In this document: piece by piece, positions 11,744 through 23,437 of the stretch | Layout of the letters: each line of letters starts with the position of its first letter | Position numbering within the stretch: position 1 is the stretch's first letter | Source: Castor canadensis | Lineage: Eukaryota; Chordata; Mammalia; Rodentia; Castoridae | DNA: 64,000 nucleotides | NCBI RefSeq assembly: GCF_047511655.1 | Contig: NC_133401.1 | Location: forward strand, 13,610,001 to 13,674,000 | Reading direction: 5' to 3' | Position numbers and translations under genes: made by a program | Notes under the pieces: generated by a model | The model's database searches: none | What the model was told of the DNA's origin: nothing | The model's input: the letters and a program-made list of their open reading frames with translations, nothing else

Positions 11744-12498
11744 CCCAAGCTGCCCTGCCCACCCTGTCCTCCCCAGGTGTACCACACCTGGGAGTGGAGG
11801 TACAACCTCTCCCCTATCCTCCCTGGGGCTGTGCCCCTCAGTACCCCCTCTAAGACCTTCTCTTCACCACCCCTCACAACCACTACAGAACCAATATTGT
11901 GATGCCCACGTTGCAACAGGATGGAATTCAGGGATGGACCCAGCCTGACTAAAGGAGCCATTTCACTGCCGGAATTAGGCTGGCAGTGCTCCTTCCCCAG
12001 CCCCAGACAGAGATGGCCGCAGTCCCACAGAATGCCCAGTTCAAACTACATTTCCCAGTTTCTGTTGACCTTCCACCTTCCAGTGTTGGGCAGGATGGAG
12101 GAGGGATGCTCATTTAGGGGCTCTCCTGGACCCACCCCAAGTCTGGTTGTCTCCTTCCCCGCCACACAGCACAAGCTAAGGGCTCCCCTCTGCCCACACT
12201 GCGTTCACTGCCAATGCTGTGCTCACCCCACTGCCTCCCCTGATCATTCGGGCCCTCATCATTTGGAGGCTGAGGTCTCATGGGGCAGGGGCCAAGTTGG
12301 GGGCCCAGGAGGCAAGGGAGGGGGGAAGAAGATGCTCAGTTACCTCATGTCGGTGCCCGCTGGGGAGGGGTCCCGGAACAAGGGGAAGAGGTACCTGGCG
12401 GGTACTTTTCTATCTTTTATTTCCAGATTTTTTTTGTATCTAAACTTGCAGATTTGTATTATACAAGGACAGCCAATAAAGGAAGAATATAACAGTGG
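11744..12498 (+). other. NUMBL: NUMBL 3' UTR
   Basis: Non-coding sequence from the stop codon to the expected cleavage site about 15-20 nt after AATAAA. It contains no SINEs, unlike the surrounding DNA, which suggests selection or recent youth. The last 80 nt (AT-rich, with the block around TTTGTATTATACAAGG) look like the conserved 3' end of NUMBL mRNAs. Confidence 0.85.
12475..12480 (+). promoter_or_regulatory. NUMBL: NUMBL poly(A) signal AATAAA
   Basis: A canonical AATAAA lies 730 nt after the stop codon. It is followed within 50 nt by the GT-rich minisatellite, which could itself serve as the GU-rich downstream element. Confidence 0.85.
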
Positions 12499-12502
12499 CC
12501 CT

Positions 12503-13240
12503 CAGGAAAGCGGGGTTGCAGAGGCTGTGTGTGTGTGTGTATATAGAAGGAGCAGGGTTGCAGAGGCTGTGTGTGTGTGTGTGTGTGTATAGAAGGAGCA
12601 GGGTTGCAGAGGCTGTGTGTGTGTGTGTGTGTATAGAAGGAGCAGGGTTGCAGAGGCTGTGTGTGTGTGTAGAAGGAGCAGGGTTGCAGAGGCTGTGTGT
12701 GTGTGTGTGTGTGTGTGTATAGAAGGAGCAGGGTTGCAGAGGCTGTGTGTGTGTGTGTGTGTATAGAAGGAGCAGGGTTGCAGAGGCTGTGTGTGTGTGT
12801 AGAAGGAGCAGGGTTGCAGAGGCTGTGTGTGTGTGTGTGTGTATAGAAGGAGCAGGGTTGCAGAGGCTGTGTGTGTGTGTAGAAGGAGCAGGGTTGCAGA
12901 GGCTGTGTGTGTGTGTGTGTGTGTATAGAAGGAGCAGGGTTGCAGAGGCTGTGTGTGTGTGTGTGTATAGAAGGAGCAGGGTTGCAGAGGCTGTGTGTGT
13001 GTAGAAGGAGCAGGGTTGCAGAGGCTGTGTGTGTGTGTGTGTGTGTGTAGAAGGAGCAGGGTTGCAGAGGGTGTGTGTGTGAGTGTGTGTGTGTGTATAG
13101 AAGGAGCAGGGTTGCAGAGGGTGTGTGTGTGAGTGTGTGTGTGTGTGTATATAGAAGGAGCAGGGTTGCAGAGGCTGTGTGTGAGTGTGTGTGTGTGAGT
13201 GTGTGTAGAAGGAGCAGGGTTGCAGAGGCTGTGTGTGTGA
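12503..13240. repeat. Compound minisatellite: GGAGCAGGGTTGCAGAGG units separated by (TG)n
   Basis: Seventeen copies of a roughly 23-bp GA-rich block, almost identical to one another, alternate with (TG)n runs of variable length. The first diverged copy (AAAGCGGGGTTGCAGAGG) sits directly behind the NUMBL poly(A) site, so the array may have expanded from the end of the gene. Near-identity of units shows recent turnover. On the minus strand the array happens to be open in two frames for more than 250 codons, giving only His-Thr and Cys-Asn-Pro repeats. Confidence 0.95.
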
Positions 13241-13610
13241 GGAGGATGTGATCTCCCTGAGCAATACATCTGAGTCATAACTCAGGGATCAGCACCTGCC
13301 ACATGGGTATTAGAGGAGCCCAAAATTAATCACCCCGTTTCTATTATTAACAGACTTTGAGCCAATGGATAAGAAATGCAAGTTCTAAAGTACTGCTAAT
13401 TGGTCAAATTCAACATTCCATATAAATAGTTTTGCAGTAGTGTATCTTTGACCACACTGGTAAATTCAGCCATAACTCAGGCCTGATACAGCCACATGTC
13501 TTAAAGGCTCTCTATATTTTTAAGAATATTGCTTGGGGATGTAACTAAGTGGTAGAGCAATGCCTTGCATGCACAAGACCTTGGGTTCCATCCTCAGCAT
13601 CTCTCTCTCG

Positions 13611-13645
<35 letters not shown>

Positions 13646-15130
13646 TGTATTATTTATAGCTCTTTCAAATGAGATGATTGATTTTGTGCAACCCAATATT
13701 CTATCCCCATTGGATACATGGGCAAGTGGAGTCACTCGCCTAAGGCCACACATCTGATTGGTGGAGGATCTGGGACTCAAACCCAGCCTCTGGCCAACCT
13801 CAAGGCGCATCACTAAACTAACCAGGCTAAGAAGTAAACCTAGGATCTGCCCTCCAGAGTTTCCATCACAGCCCATTAACATGCTCGGAGAATCCAGGAC
13901 CAGGGGAACTGACGAACAGCTCTGCAAGTGCACAGGCATCCCCCAGGGAGGGAAGAGAGGGCTCTGCTAGAGATAAGCCATGCTTCGTCACCTCCAAGCC
14001 TTTGCCTGTGCCATTTCCTTTGTCTACATGCCCTTCCCCCACCTTCTCCCAGAGAATGCTGGTCACTAAGTCCAGCCAGGACTCCACAGCCTGGAGCCCC
14101 ATCCTGTCTTTTTTTTTTGTCAGTACTGGGGTTTGAACTCAGGGCCTATGCCTGGTGTCACTCCAACAACCCTCTGTGTGTGTGTGATGGGTTTTTTCAA
14201 GATAGGATCTCACTAACTATATGCCTGGGCTGGTTTTGAACCATGGTCCTCCAGATCTCTGCCTCCTGAGTAGCTAGGATTGCAGGCATGAGACACGGGC
14301 ACCTGGCATCATTCTGTCCTTTTAGTCTTGGGTTTAGACAGCTCTTTACCACACTCCCCAGACTGGGTCAGGAAGTACCTCCTTTGGGACCCTGGGCTTA
14401 TCCATCAGATCTCTGACCCACCCTGGGCTGTCACTATCCTTGACCCACTCTGGGTCTGTAGCAGGTCTGTCTGCTCCACTGGACTGTGAGGAGAGGAGGG
14501 TCCAGTGCTCTCTCATCTCTCCCGTGTCCCAGCACAGGGCCAGGCACAGAAGAGGCAGTCTCAGCTGCTCACCTCTGCCAGCGACTGGGAACTGAGCTAA
14601 GTAAAAGAGCCTAGAACCGGGGCAGAGATGGTTTGGAGCTATAGGTCAGAGGGGTACAGCACGCAGCCATCATGGACTGACTCAAGGCCACGTCCAGGTG
14701 CCCAGAGCGGTCTTTTCGCTGAGCTCCTCCACATCAGCCCCACAGATGCAGGTGGGAAAGGCGACACCAGGGGCAGCTCCTCAGCGCCGCATCGCTGGAA
14801 GATCTTTCATGGGCCCCTCTTGGCCACATACCCCATCTTCCCTTCCATGCCCTGGATGGAGACTCTCGCTCTTTTTTTTTTTTTTTTTACTTTTTATTTT
14901 ATTTTGTTTTTGTTTTTGTTTGTTTGTTTGTTTGTTTTGTTATTCATATGTGCATACAAGGCTTGGGTCATTTGAGACTCTCGCTCTTCTTGTTGCTTCT
15001 TTCTGCACAGAGGCCGCAGACTGGGGTTAACCTCGGCATGGCTTCCGCCATCCCAAATGCAGGAAACCCTGAGCTAAAGATCCCTAACCTACAAGAGATG
15101 CTTCATCTCACCTAACGCCAGGTGCCGCAC
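13241..15130. repeat. Intergenic: MIR, ID-like SINE, simple repeats, LINE tail
   Basis: An ID-like SINE at about 13530-13600 runs into (TC)n(AC)n at 13602-13646. A MIR-like piece lies at 13690-13800. A minus-strand SINE lies at 14108-14310. A T-rich LINE 3'-end fragment lies at 14875-14975 (ATTCATATGTGCATACAAGG). No gene supported. Confidence 0.65.
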
Positions 15131-15149
15131 CTCACGCATCGAGGTCATT

Positions 15150-15570
15150 TGGAGGGACTACCCCTTGGCACCGATCCGCACCCGGTTTCCTGCTTTTGGA
15201 AAGTTCTGCCCCTCTTGCTCCTTCTCCCGGGAGCCACCAGGGGCCGCGCCTGCCACATGGGCTCGTTCCTCGCAGGACCGAGCTCTGCGCCCCGCCGCGT
15301 TTCCCGTGGTTCTGGGAAGCTCCGCCCTCCGTGAGGCCGCTGCTTCTGCTGCCTCACGCACGCCCACCGCCACCCCTGAGGACGCAGCTGGGAGATCAGC
15401 CCCAGCCCCCCACCGTGACCGTGACCGTGACCGTGACAGCGGCAGCGCGCGAGCCCAAGCGGTCGGGGAGATGCTGGAGGGCGGCGGGGCAGCGCCCCCT
15501 AGTGGCCCTGACCGCGCAGCACCCGCAGGTGGCTCTCCGGGAGGGCCCCGCCAGAAGGATGCGGAAGACA
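15150..15570. other. Unique GC/CpG-rich intergenic patch
   Basis: This stretch is free of SINEs and CpG-rich. It contains four GTGACC units at 15414-15436 and a strong CTCF-like motif near its end. Reading frames of up to 140 codons cross it in two frames, but none resembles a known protein. It could be a regulatory island or the start of a non-coding transcript. Confidence 0.5.
15491..15508 (-). promoter_or_regulatory. CTCF-like binding motif
   Basis: The minus strand reads GGGCCACTAGGGGGCGCT, which contains the full CTCF core CCACTAGGGGGCGC. It lies between convergent NUMBL and LTBP4. Occupancy is inferred from the motif only. Confidence 0.65.
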
Positions 15571-18500
15571 GAAAATCATTTTTTTAGAAAAAAAAAAGTA
15601 TTAACATCGCAGCCATGAAGAACCTTACCATTCAGGCCCTGGCTCAGCCGTTCCCTCCTCTGCAAAGTCCTCCCTGACTCTCCCAATTTGCATCCGGCGC
15701 CCTTTCCGGCTCCATAATTCAACGTGCATGCCTGTGCCTCCCAACCCCGTCCACTTCCCTCTGCCGAGCCCCCATCCCATTCCTGACCCTCTGCGTCCCC
15801 GGCCCCCCACAATCCCAGCTTTGACCACCTAGCTTGTCACTTTTTTTTTTTTGCCTTTTTGTTGTTGTTGCTGCTGTTCTTTTTGTCTTGTCACTATCTA
15901 TAATGGGTTCGGTTTTTTCCCCTACACAAGAGCCCCATGAGTGCAGGAATGAAGGCTGTTTGGTCACCACTGTGTCCCCAATTGTCGCCCAGGCCTGCGG
16001 TGAACCTCCTAGGAAGTATGCCTCTCTCATCACTGTTTTACTTTGTTTTGTTCCGCAGCTTTTTAAGAGTACAATCTACTCCTAAAATCCACTCGTTTTA
16101 AATGGCTTAACGATTTGAGGTGATTTACAGTTGAACAACCGGCACCATAATTCAATCTCAGAATGTAAACGTCACTCTTAAAAAAAAATCTCTCTCACGG
16201 CCTATCCCCACCGACCCCCCACCCCATTCAGCCTCTGATCTACTTTCCTTCTGCCACATCTTCAAGGCTCAGGCACTGAAGTATTGTATTATTATTATTA
16301 ACTAATATGGGGACAGGGAAATACTTCCTTGTCAACTGTCCAGTGCTGACGTTACACGAGAACTCAAAGCCCAGTTGGAAAAACAGCTAGTGGGGAAAAT
16401 ATGTTCACTCATTTTATTCATTCACTTTAAAAAATTTATGAAGACCTGCCATCTGACAACCAGTTTTTTTTTTTTTGATGGCACTGGGGTTTGAACTCAG
16501 GGACTCAGACTTGCTAGATTCACTCTTACCACTTTAGCCACTGCACCAGCCCCAACACGCATCACTTGTCAGGCACAATTCTAGGTTCTGAGTGCAGGGA
16601 AAAGGAGAAACGTCTCTGTCTGATATCCTAGTGGGAAATGGAAAAGAACGAAATAAGATAGCGCTCCTCTGTAATCCCTGCACTAGGGAAGTGGAGGCAG
16701 GCAGATCGGGAGTTTGAGGCCAGCCTGGGCTACATAAGGAGAGCTGTAACGGCTCAGGTTTTAGCATGATTTGCTGTTATAAGTAGTGCGGTGGCAGAGA
16801 GCTTGTTGCTGAATTTTTCTGCACATACAATAACACCATTTTCATTGACTCCATTCCTTCTTTTTTGTGTGTGGTACTGAGACTAAGGCCTCACCCATGC
16901 CAGGCAAGCACCCTACACATGAGCTATGCCCCCAGCCCTCTCCTACTTTCTAATGATTCTGAACCCAGGACTGTCTAACAAATGATGACGTGCCATTGTT
17001 TAATCGGTCGGGTTTTATTCTGTCCTGGTGCTTTGAAGGACAATTCATGTTACCATTGATGGCCTCTTGGATTTGAGTGGGAGTCACCTGATAGCAACAC
17101 TCACCCTAGTGCTCACCATGCACCAAGTTAACTCTTAGGACAACCCTGGCAGGTAAGCTGCTATTCTTCTTTGGGTTTTTTTTTGGGGGGGGAGGTACAG
17201 AGTTCATGGGGCTGTTTTTTGGTACTGGAGTTTGAACTCAGGGCCTCATACTTTTTGTTTGTTTTGTCTTTTAATTTTATTTTATTTTATGTGAGTACAT
17301 TATTTGGGCCACTTCCTCCCCTCTTGTTTTGTCTTAAGACAGCATTTTTTTTGTTGAGACTGGGGTTTGAACTCAGGGTTTCTTGCACGTAAAGCAGGCA
17401 CTCTACTGCTTAGCCACACCTCCAGTTCACTTTTTACTGTGGTTATGTTGAAGATGGTGTTTTTGTTTTGTTTGTGGTGCTAGGGTTTGAACTCAGGGCC
17501 TACACCTTGAGCCACTCAGCCAGCCCTTTTTTGTGTGATGGGTATTTTTGAGATAGGGTCTCTCAGACTATTTGCCCAAGCTGGCTTTGAACCCTGATCC
17601 TCCTGATCTCTGCTTCCTGAGTAGCTGGGATTATAGATATGAGCCACTGGAGCCTGGTAGAGTGCTCTTCTTAATCAATAAACTGGGTACAGCAGTTCAT
17701 ATGTATAATCCCAGTTACTTGGGAGGCAGAGCTGTAGAAGGATAAAAGTCTGAGCCCAGCCCCCATGCAAAAACATTCAGAGCCTATCTGAAAAAATAAG
17801 TAATGCAAAAAAAAAAAAAAAAGGACTGTGGGCATGGCTCAAGTGGTAGAGCACCTGACTCGCAAGTGAGAGGCCCTGAGTTCAAACTGCAGTACATCCA
17901 GAATCAGCAGTTGTTAACATGTTATGCGATTTGTTTCCTCTGTCTCTCTCTGTATGTCTGTCTCTCTCTCTCTCTCTTTACCTCTCTCTCTCTTTGTTCC
18001 TCCCCCTCTCCCTACCTCCCTCTCTCTCTCCAAATACTCCCACATCAACGTTTGTCCCTCAGTATATCCCCTAAGGATAATAAGGACACTCATACAGAAC
18101 ACAATACTGGTATTACACCTAAAAAACATTATCGATAATTCCACAGTAAATTTATTTGTAAATTTTTTGTTGAGATGGGGTTTCACTATATGTCCCAGGT
18201 TGCTCTTGAATTCCTGGACTCAAGCCAACCTTCCTCTCACTTCAGCCTTCAAGTAGGTGGGACCATAAGCTGACCCAATTTTCTTGTGTGTGTGCAATGC
18301 TGGGGATGGAGCCCAGGGCGTCGCACATACTAGGTAAGAGTTCTTCCATGGAACTAAAATGCCCCCAAGCCCCAAGACAAGATACAGAGAAAACATAGAG
18401 ACACAGGGTCTCGCTATGGAGCCCAAGATGAACTGCAACTCAAGATCCTCCTGCCCAAGTACTGGGATTACAGGTGGGAACCACCATGCCTGGCTCCAAG

Positions 18501-21500
18501 ACCACATATTCAAATGAATGAAAATGAGACTGGTGAAACTGCCTTTAAATTTCCCTGTGATTTATTCAGGGAGAAAAAGAAAACTAACCTAGATAAGAGG
18601 GGGTGGCAATTTACTAAAAAACAAAAGGAGACTTGGATCATGTTTTCAACCTGTAATGCTTAGGATGTGAAGTCCTCCCTGCAAAAGAAAAAGGCTCATG
18701 CTGGGCACTGGTGGCCCATGCCTGTAATCCTAGCTACTCAGGAGGCAGAGATCAGGAGGATCAAGGTTCGAAGCCAGTCCGGGCAAATAGTTCTTGAGAC
18801 CCTATCTTGAAAAAAACCCATCACAAGAAAGGGCTGGTGTAGTAGTTCAGGTGTAGGTCCTGAGTTCAAACCCCAGTACCACACACACACACACACACAC
18901 AAAAGAGGTCTTTGGTGACATTGCTGAGCTGTTGTGTCAACTTTGGCTAAAGCCAACCCAAGTGTGGATTTTCCAGTTACAAAACTCTATAATTTAAGCC
19001 ATTTGAGTCAGCTTTTCTGTTGCTTGTATCCCGACAAGTCATTAAAATATTTAACAATCAGTACTTTTGAGCACTGAGCAATCAGAATGGTTCGCCGCTG
19101 TGCCGAACACTTGCTCTTGCTGGATTGTGGGGAGGTCTGAGAAGTCCTGGGAGAGGGACCAGGTTTATAGATACATAAACTTCCAGGGTTAGGGGGCATT
19201 GCCCAGCATGGGCAAGGCCCTGGGTTCAATCCCCAGAACTGAAAATAAATTTGAAGGTCAAACAGTATAAGCATGTATGGAAATATCACAGTGAAACCCC
19301 TTTGTACAGTTATTATATGCTAATAAACAAATAAGTAAAAATCCATTTCTGGGCGCTGGTGGTGCATGCCTGTAATCCTAGCTACTTGGGAGGCTGAGAC
19401 TGAGAGAGTCATGGTTCAAAGCCAGCCCAGGCAAATAGTTCTGGGGACCCCATCTCCCAAATAACCAGAGTGAAATGGACTGGAGGTGTGGCTCAAGCAG
19501 TAGAACACCTGCTTTGGAAGCACAAAGCCCTGAGTTCAAACTCTAGACTCACCAATCAATCAATGCATTAAGATCCCTAAAACAATTCCAGAAATAAAAA
19601 ATTCATAAATTTTAAGTTTCATGACATTCTGAGTAGTGTGGTGAAATCTCACCCAATCTTCATGTTTTGCAGAACTTGGCATGTATTTCATCCATTTTAT
19701 TTTTCATTTTTTTTTCCTTTTTTTTTGGTACTGTGGTTTGAACTCAGGGCTTTGCACTTGCTAGGCAGGAACTCTACTGCTTGAGCCATGCAGGGTCTTG
19801 CTATGTAGCCCAGGCTGGTCCCAAACTCATGGTCCTCCTGCCTCAGCCTCCTGAGTGCTGGGATTACAGTCGTGCACCACCACACTTGGCTTGTGAATCA
19901 TTCCTTCACCCGGCACATCCATGCTGTATACAATGCCTGTTCATAAGTCACTTATAGCCATCTCTGTATCAAATATGCTGTTTTGGTACTGCATGCTGTG
20001 TATAGAATTTGTTTCTATCTGAAGTTTCAGGCACCAACTGGGAGAGTCTTAAAACTTATTCTTTGGCAGCCTGGCATGGTACACTTCTATAATCTCAGTA
20101 CTTAGGAAGCTGAGGCAGGAGGATTGCAAGTTCAAGCCTAGCCTGGGCTACATAGTGAAAAAAGAAAAATCTCATCCCTGGTGGATAAGGAAAGACCTGT
20201 ATTAGCTTTAATTGCTGGAACATACAACTCACTTCTTCGTGAGCTGGTATGAATAGATTTCTGTTTTTTGCAGCTAACCACATCCAAAAAAGAAAGAAAG
20301 AAAGAAAGAAAAAGAAACATCCTGTCTTGAACCTGAGTCATGACTCCAACATGAAAATAACAAGAGCAGTGTAATCTCGCTCTAACTCATGAGGTCATTT
20401 CAGCTTTGGGTCAGGCCGAGATTTTGATGACGGGCTGCCAAAGTGTCCGCACCCTTTGGCCCAGGAATCACCCCCCTGGGACACACACGGATGTGCACGG
20501 GGCATTATTTATAATGGGGGGGGGGAGCTGGGAATGGCTTGGCCATCTGGCAACGCTGCCCTGGTGACTAAACACAGTGCAAACATTGGGATTGTGTTTA
20601 CACAGAGACGTTTTAACAGGAGAACAGCTTACATTGTAAGAGGGGAAAAAGCGGGGAATTGTATAAACAGTCACTCAACAGCCATGGAAAACACACTCAC
20701 GCTCACACACACACACACTCATATTAAAGCCCACACAGAACAAAAAACACTGAATTAGAAATACATCAAAATGATCTGGGGGGCCAGGCACTGGAGGGTC
20801 ACGCCTGTAATCCCAGCTACTCAGGAGGCAGAGATCAGGAGGATCACAGTTCGAAGCCAACCCGGGCAAACAGTTCAAGAGACCCTATCTTGAAAAAACC
20901 CATCTCAAAAGAAAGGGAGTGGCTCAAGGTGTAGGCCCTGAACTATTTGCAGAAGGAACATCAAACTATTATTTATTTATCTATTTGCAGTGCTGAGGAT
21001 GAAAGCTGCAGTGTTGTTCATAGCAGGCAAGCCCTCTACCACTGAGCTGCACCCTTAACCCTTTTATTTTCCATTTTTCAAATTATATCATGAACAATTC
21101 TTTCTTCTGCTCCTTCTCCTTCTTCTTTTTTGGTGGTACTGGAGTTTGAACTCAGGGCCTTAAGCTTGCAGCTCTGCCACTTGAGCCACCCTGCCAGGAC
21201 TGGCTTCAAACCTTGATCCTCCTGATCTGATCTCTGCTTTCTGAGTGATTAAGATGCTAGATGTGAGCCACCAGCCTGGCCTATCATGAGCACTTCTAAG
21301 CAGACACAAGTAAAGAAACAATACACTTACATAGACCCTCTCCCAGCCTCGAGCACCATCAATATTTTGCCATCTCACCTGTCCCCTCCCTAGTTTTGAA
21401 ATACTTGAAAAATTGCAAGGGGGGGTAAGAGTGTGGCTCAAATGGTACAGTGCCTTACTAGCAAGCACCAAGTCCTGAATTCAAATCCAGTACTTCCAAA

Positions 21501-23300
21501 GATTGTAAGTGATGGGTTATCATGTAGTTTCTTGGGTTTTTGGTTTGTTTGTTTGTTTGTTTGTTTTTTGGTCTTTTGTTTGTTGCTGTTGGGTTTTTCT
21601 GTGTGTGTGTGTGTGTCTGTGATACTGGGGATGGGACCCTTGAGCATGCTAGAAAAGTGCTGTACCAGTGAGCAACACCTCAAGCCCATTGCTTCATTTT
21701 TAAATATTTCCAGGAGAAGGAGGAGGAGGAAGATTTGCTTACATAACCACAAGGCCATTATCAACTCTAACAAAACCAACCAGTTTTTGTATCATCTAAG
21801 AAGCAGTCAGGATTCAAATTCCCCCAATTGTCTCACAAACAAACTTTCACAGTTGTTTGAATTGGATTCCAGACAAAGTACATTCATTAGGTCAGGTCTT
21901 GAGTTTTCATTATTCTTAGTTGCAAACAGTAAACTTCCCAAGTGAGCAAGCATGTTTGTGCACCGGTTTTGGGAGATTTGGAGTTTTGACATGGGCAGTT
22001 GTGTAATCCCTCAAGGCACTTCTATTGCCTCAAGAGTCCCCTGCAGCTTTGTAGTCAAGTTCATTTGGTTTTTGTATCTCTGCATTTATTTTTCCAATGG
22101 AAGAAAAAACAATCGTGGGAGGTCGTTTCAGGTCTGAAGAGATTCAAGTTCCAAATTCCAGCAGCAAGAACCCAGGTTTAGAGACCACTGGGGTGGTGCA
22201 CACCTGTAATCCTAGCACTTGGGAGTGAGTTTGAAGTGCTGTCATAAAGCAAAGCAAAACAAGACAAAAAGTAAGTTGTTGATATGGCCCCCAGGCCTGC
22301 TCTCTGCTTAAGACCTCACTGTCACTGAGCCTCAGTTTCTTCATCTGTAAGGTGGGTGCTACGAGGACCCTAAGAGTTGGAAAAACATCCAGGAAGGTCT
22401 CAATTATGACACTTGTTGGTCTAACCTGAGTCTCCTTTTTTTCCTTTTGTGGTAATGTGGGTTTGAACTCAGGGCCTACATCAGCCCTTTTTTTGGTGGG
22501 TTTTTTCAAGATAGGGTCTCATGAACTATTTGTCTGAGGCTGGCTTTGAACCACGATCCTCCTGATCTCTGCCTCCTAAGTAGCTAGGGCACAGGCTGTG
22601 TTGTCTCTTTTTGTTTTATTTTATTTTGTTTTGTTTTGAGACAGGATTTCACAGTGTTGCCCAAGCTGGCTTAGAACTCATAATCTTCCTACTCCCTACC
22701 TCAGCCTCCCAAGTGCTGGGATTACAGTGGTGACCCACAATGCCCAGCTGTAAGTTCATTGCTTTCTGCCTTCAATACCACTCAGGCTTGACCATTCCAC
22801 AGCCCCCAGTCCCCAGGCCTGTCCTGCTGGTCTCTCCTGGTCTCCCTGCAGCTCTGCCCCTCTGCTGCCTGGCTGCCTCCTCCCTGAGTTCCTGCCCTCC
22901 CTGTGTCCCCTCAGACCCACTCCCACACAGCCACCCACAGGTCCTTCCTAAATCTGACCATACCTTCCCATATCCCCAACAATAACCCCAGGGCGGCCAA
23001 CCCTCCCTTCCTTATGCAACAAAATTATTTCCAGAAATAACCAGGAGAGAAATTAATGATATTTATGGCCAGGAAAGAAATGAAAATATTTTCTTTTCTT
23101 TCTTTCTTTTTTTTTTTTGTTTGCAGTACTGAGGTTTGAACTCAGGGCCTACACCTTGAGCCACTCCACCAGCCCTTTTTTGTGATGGGTGTTTTTGAGA
23201 TAGGGTCTCTCGAACTATTTGCCCAGGCTGGCTTCCTGAATTTTGTCTCCTGAGCTAGAATTACAAATGTGAGCCACCAGCGCCCCACACATTTTCTTTT
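15571..23300. repeat. Intergenic SINE-rich DNA with old L1/L2 remnants
   Basis: Plus-strand SINEs at about 16650-16750, 17680-17895, 18695-18905, 19350-19560, 20065-20160 and 20785-20945. Minus-strand copies at 16460-16555, 17205-17655, 18170-18500, 19715-19895, 21125-21290, 22440-22745 and 23105-23290. 15930-16010 looks like an L2 3' end and 16050-16250 like an L1M 3' region. 22310-22360 is MIR-like. (TC)n lies at 17938-18030. No gene seen. Confidence 0.7.
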
Positions 23301-23321
23301 CTTGAACCTCATCTATACAAA

Positions 23322-23437
23322 GTGGTGGGAAGAGGAGGAGGGAAGAAGAGGAAGAGGAGGGAGGAGGAGGAGGGGATGGAAGGAGGGGGGGGAAGGAGAT
23401 GGGAGGGAGAGGGGGAGGAAGGGGAAGAGGAGGGGGT
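23322..23437. repeat. Long polypurine (GGA)n-type tract
   Basis: About 116 bases are almost entirely A and G, dominated by GGA, GGAA and GGGG units, with only isolated T. Such mirror-like purine tracts can form triplex DNA. It is surrounded by SINE debris. Confidence 0.85.

Noticed and set aside
12503-13240. CRISPR-like array (about 23-bp repeats with spacers)
   Set aside because: The spacers are all (TG)n of variable length, the genome is a mammal, and no cas genes are present. It is a minisatellite.
12440-13264. Minus-strand open frame of 274 codons across the minisatellite
   Set aside because: It is only the TG/GGAGCAGGG repeat read as His-Thr and Cys-Asn-Pro repeats. No splice sites, conserved protein or codon bias; the repeat unit happens to lack stops.
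15165-15618. Two overlapping 140-codon plus-strand frames in the GC-rich patch
   Set aside because: Different frames of the same CpG-rich DNA, one containing a TV/DR dipeptide repeat from GTGACC units. No recognisable protein and no exon structure.
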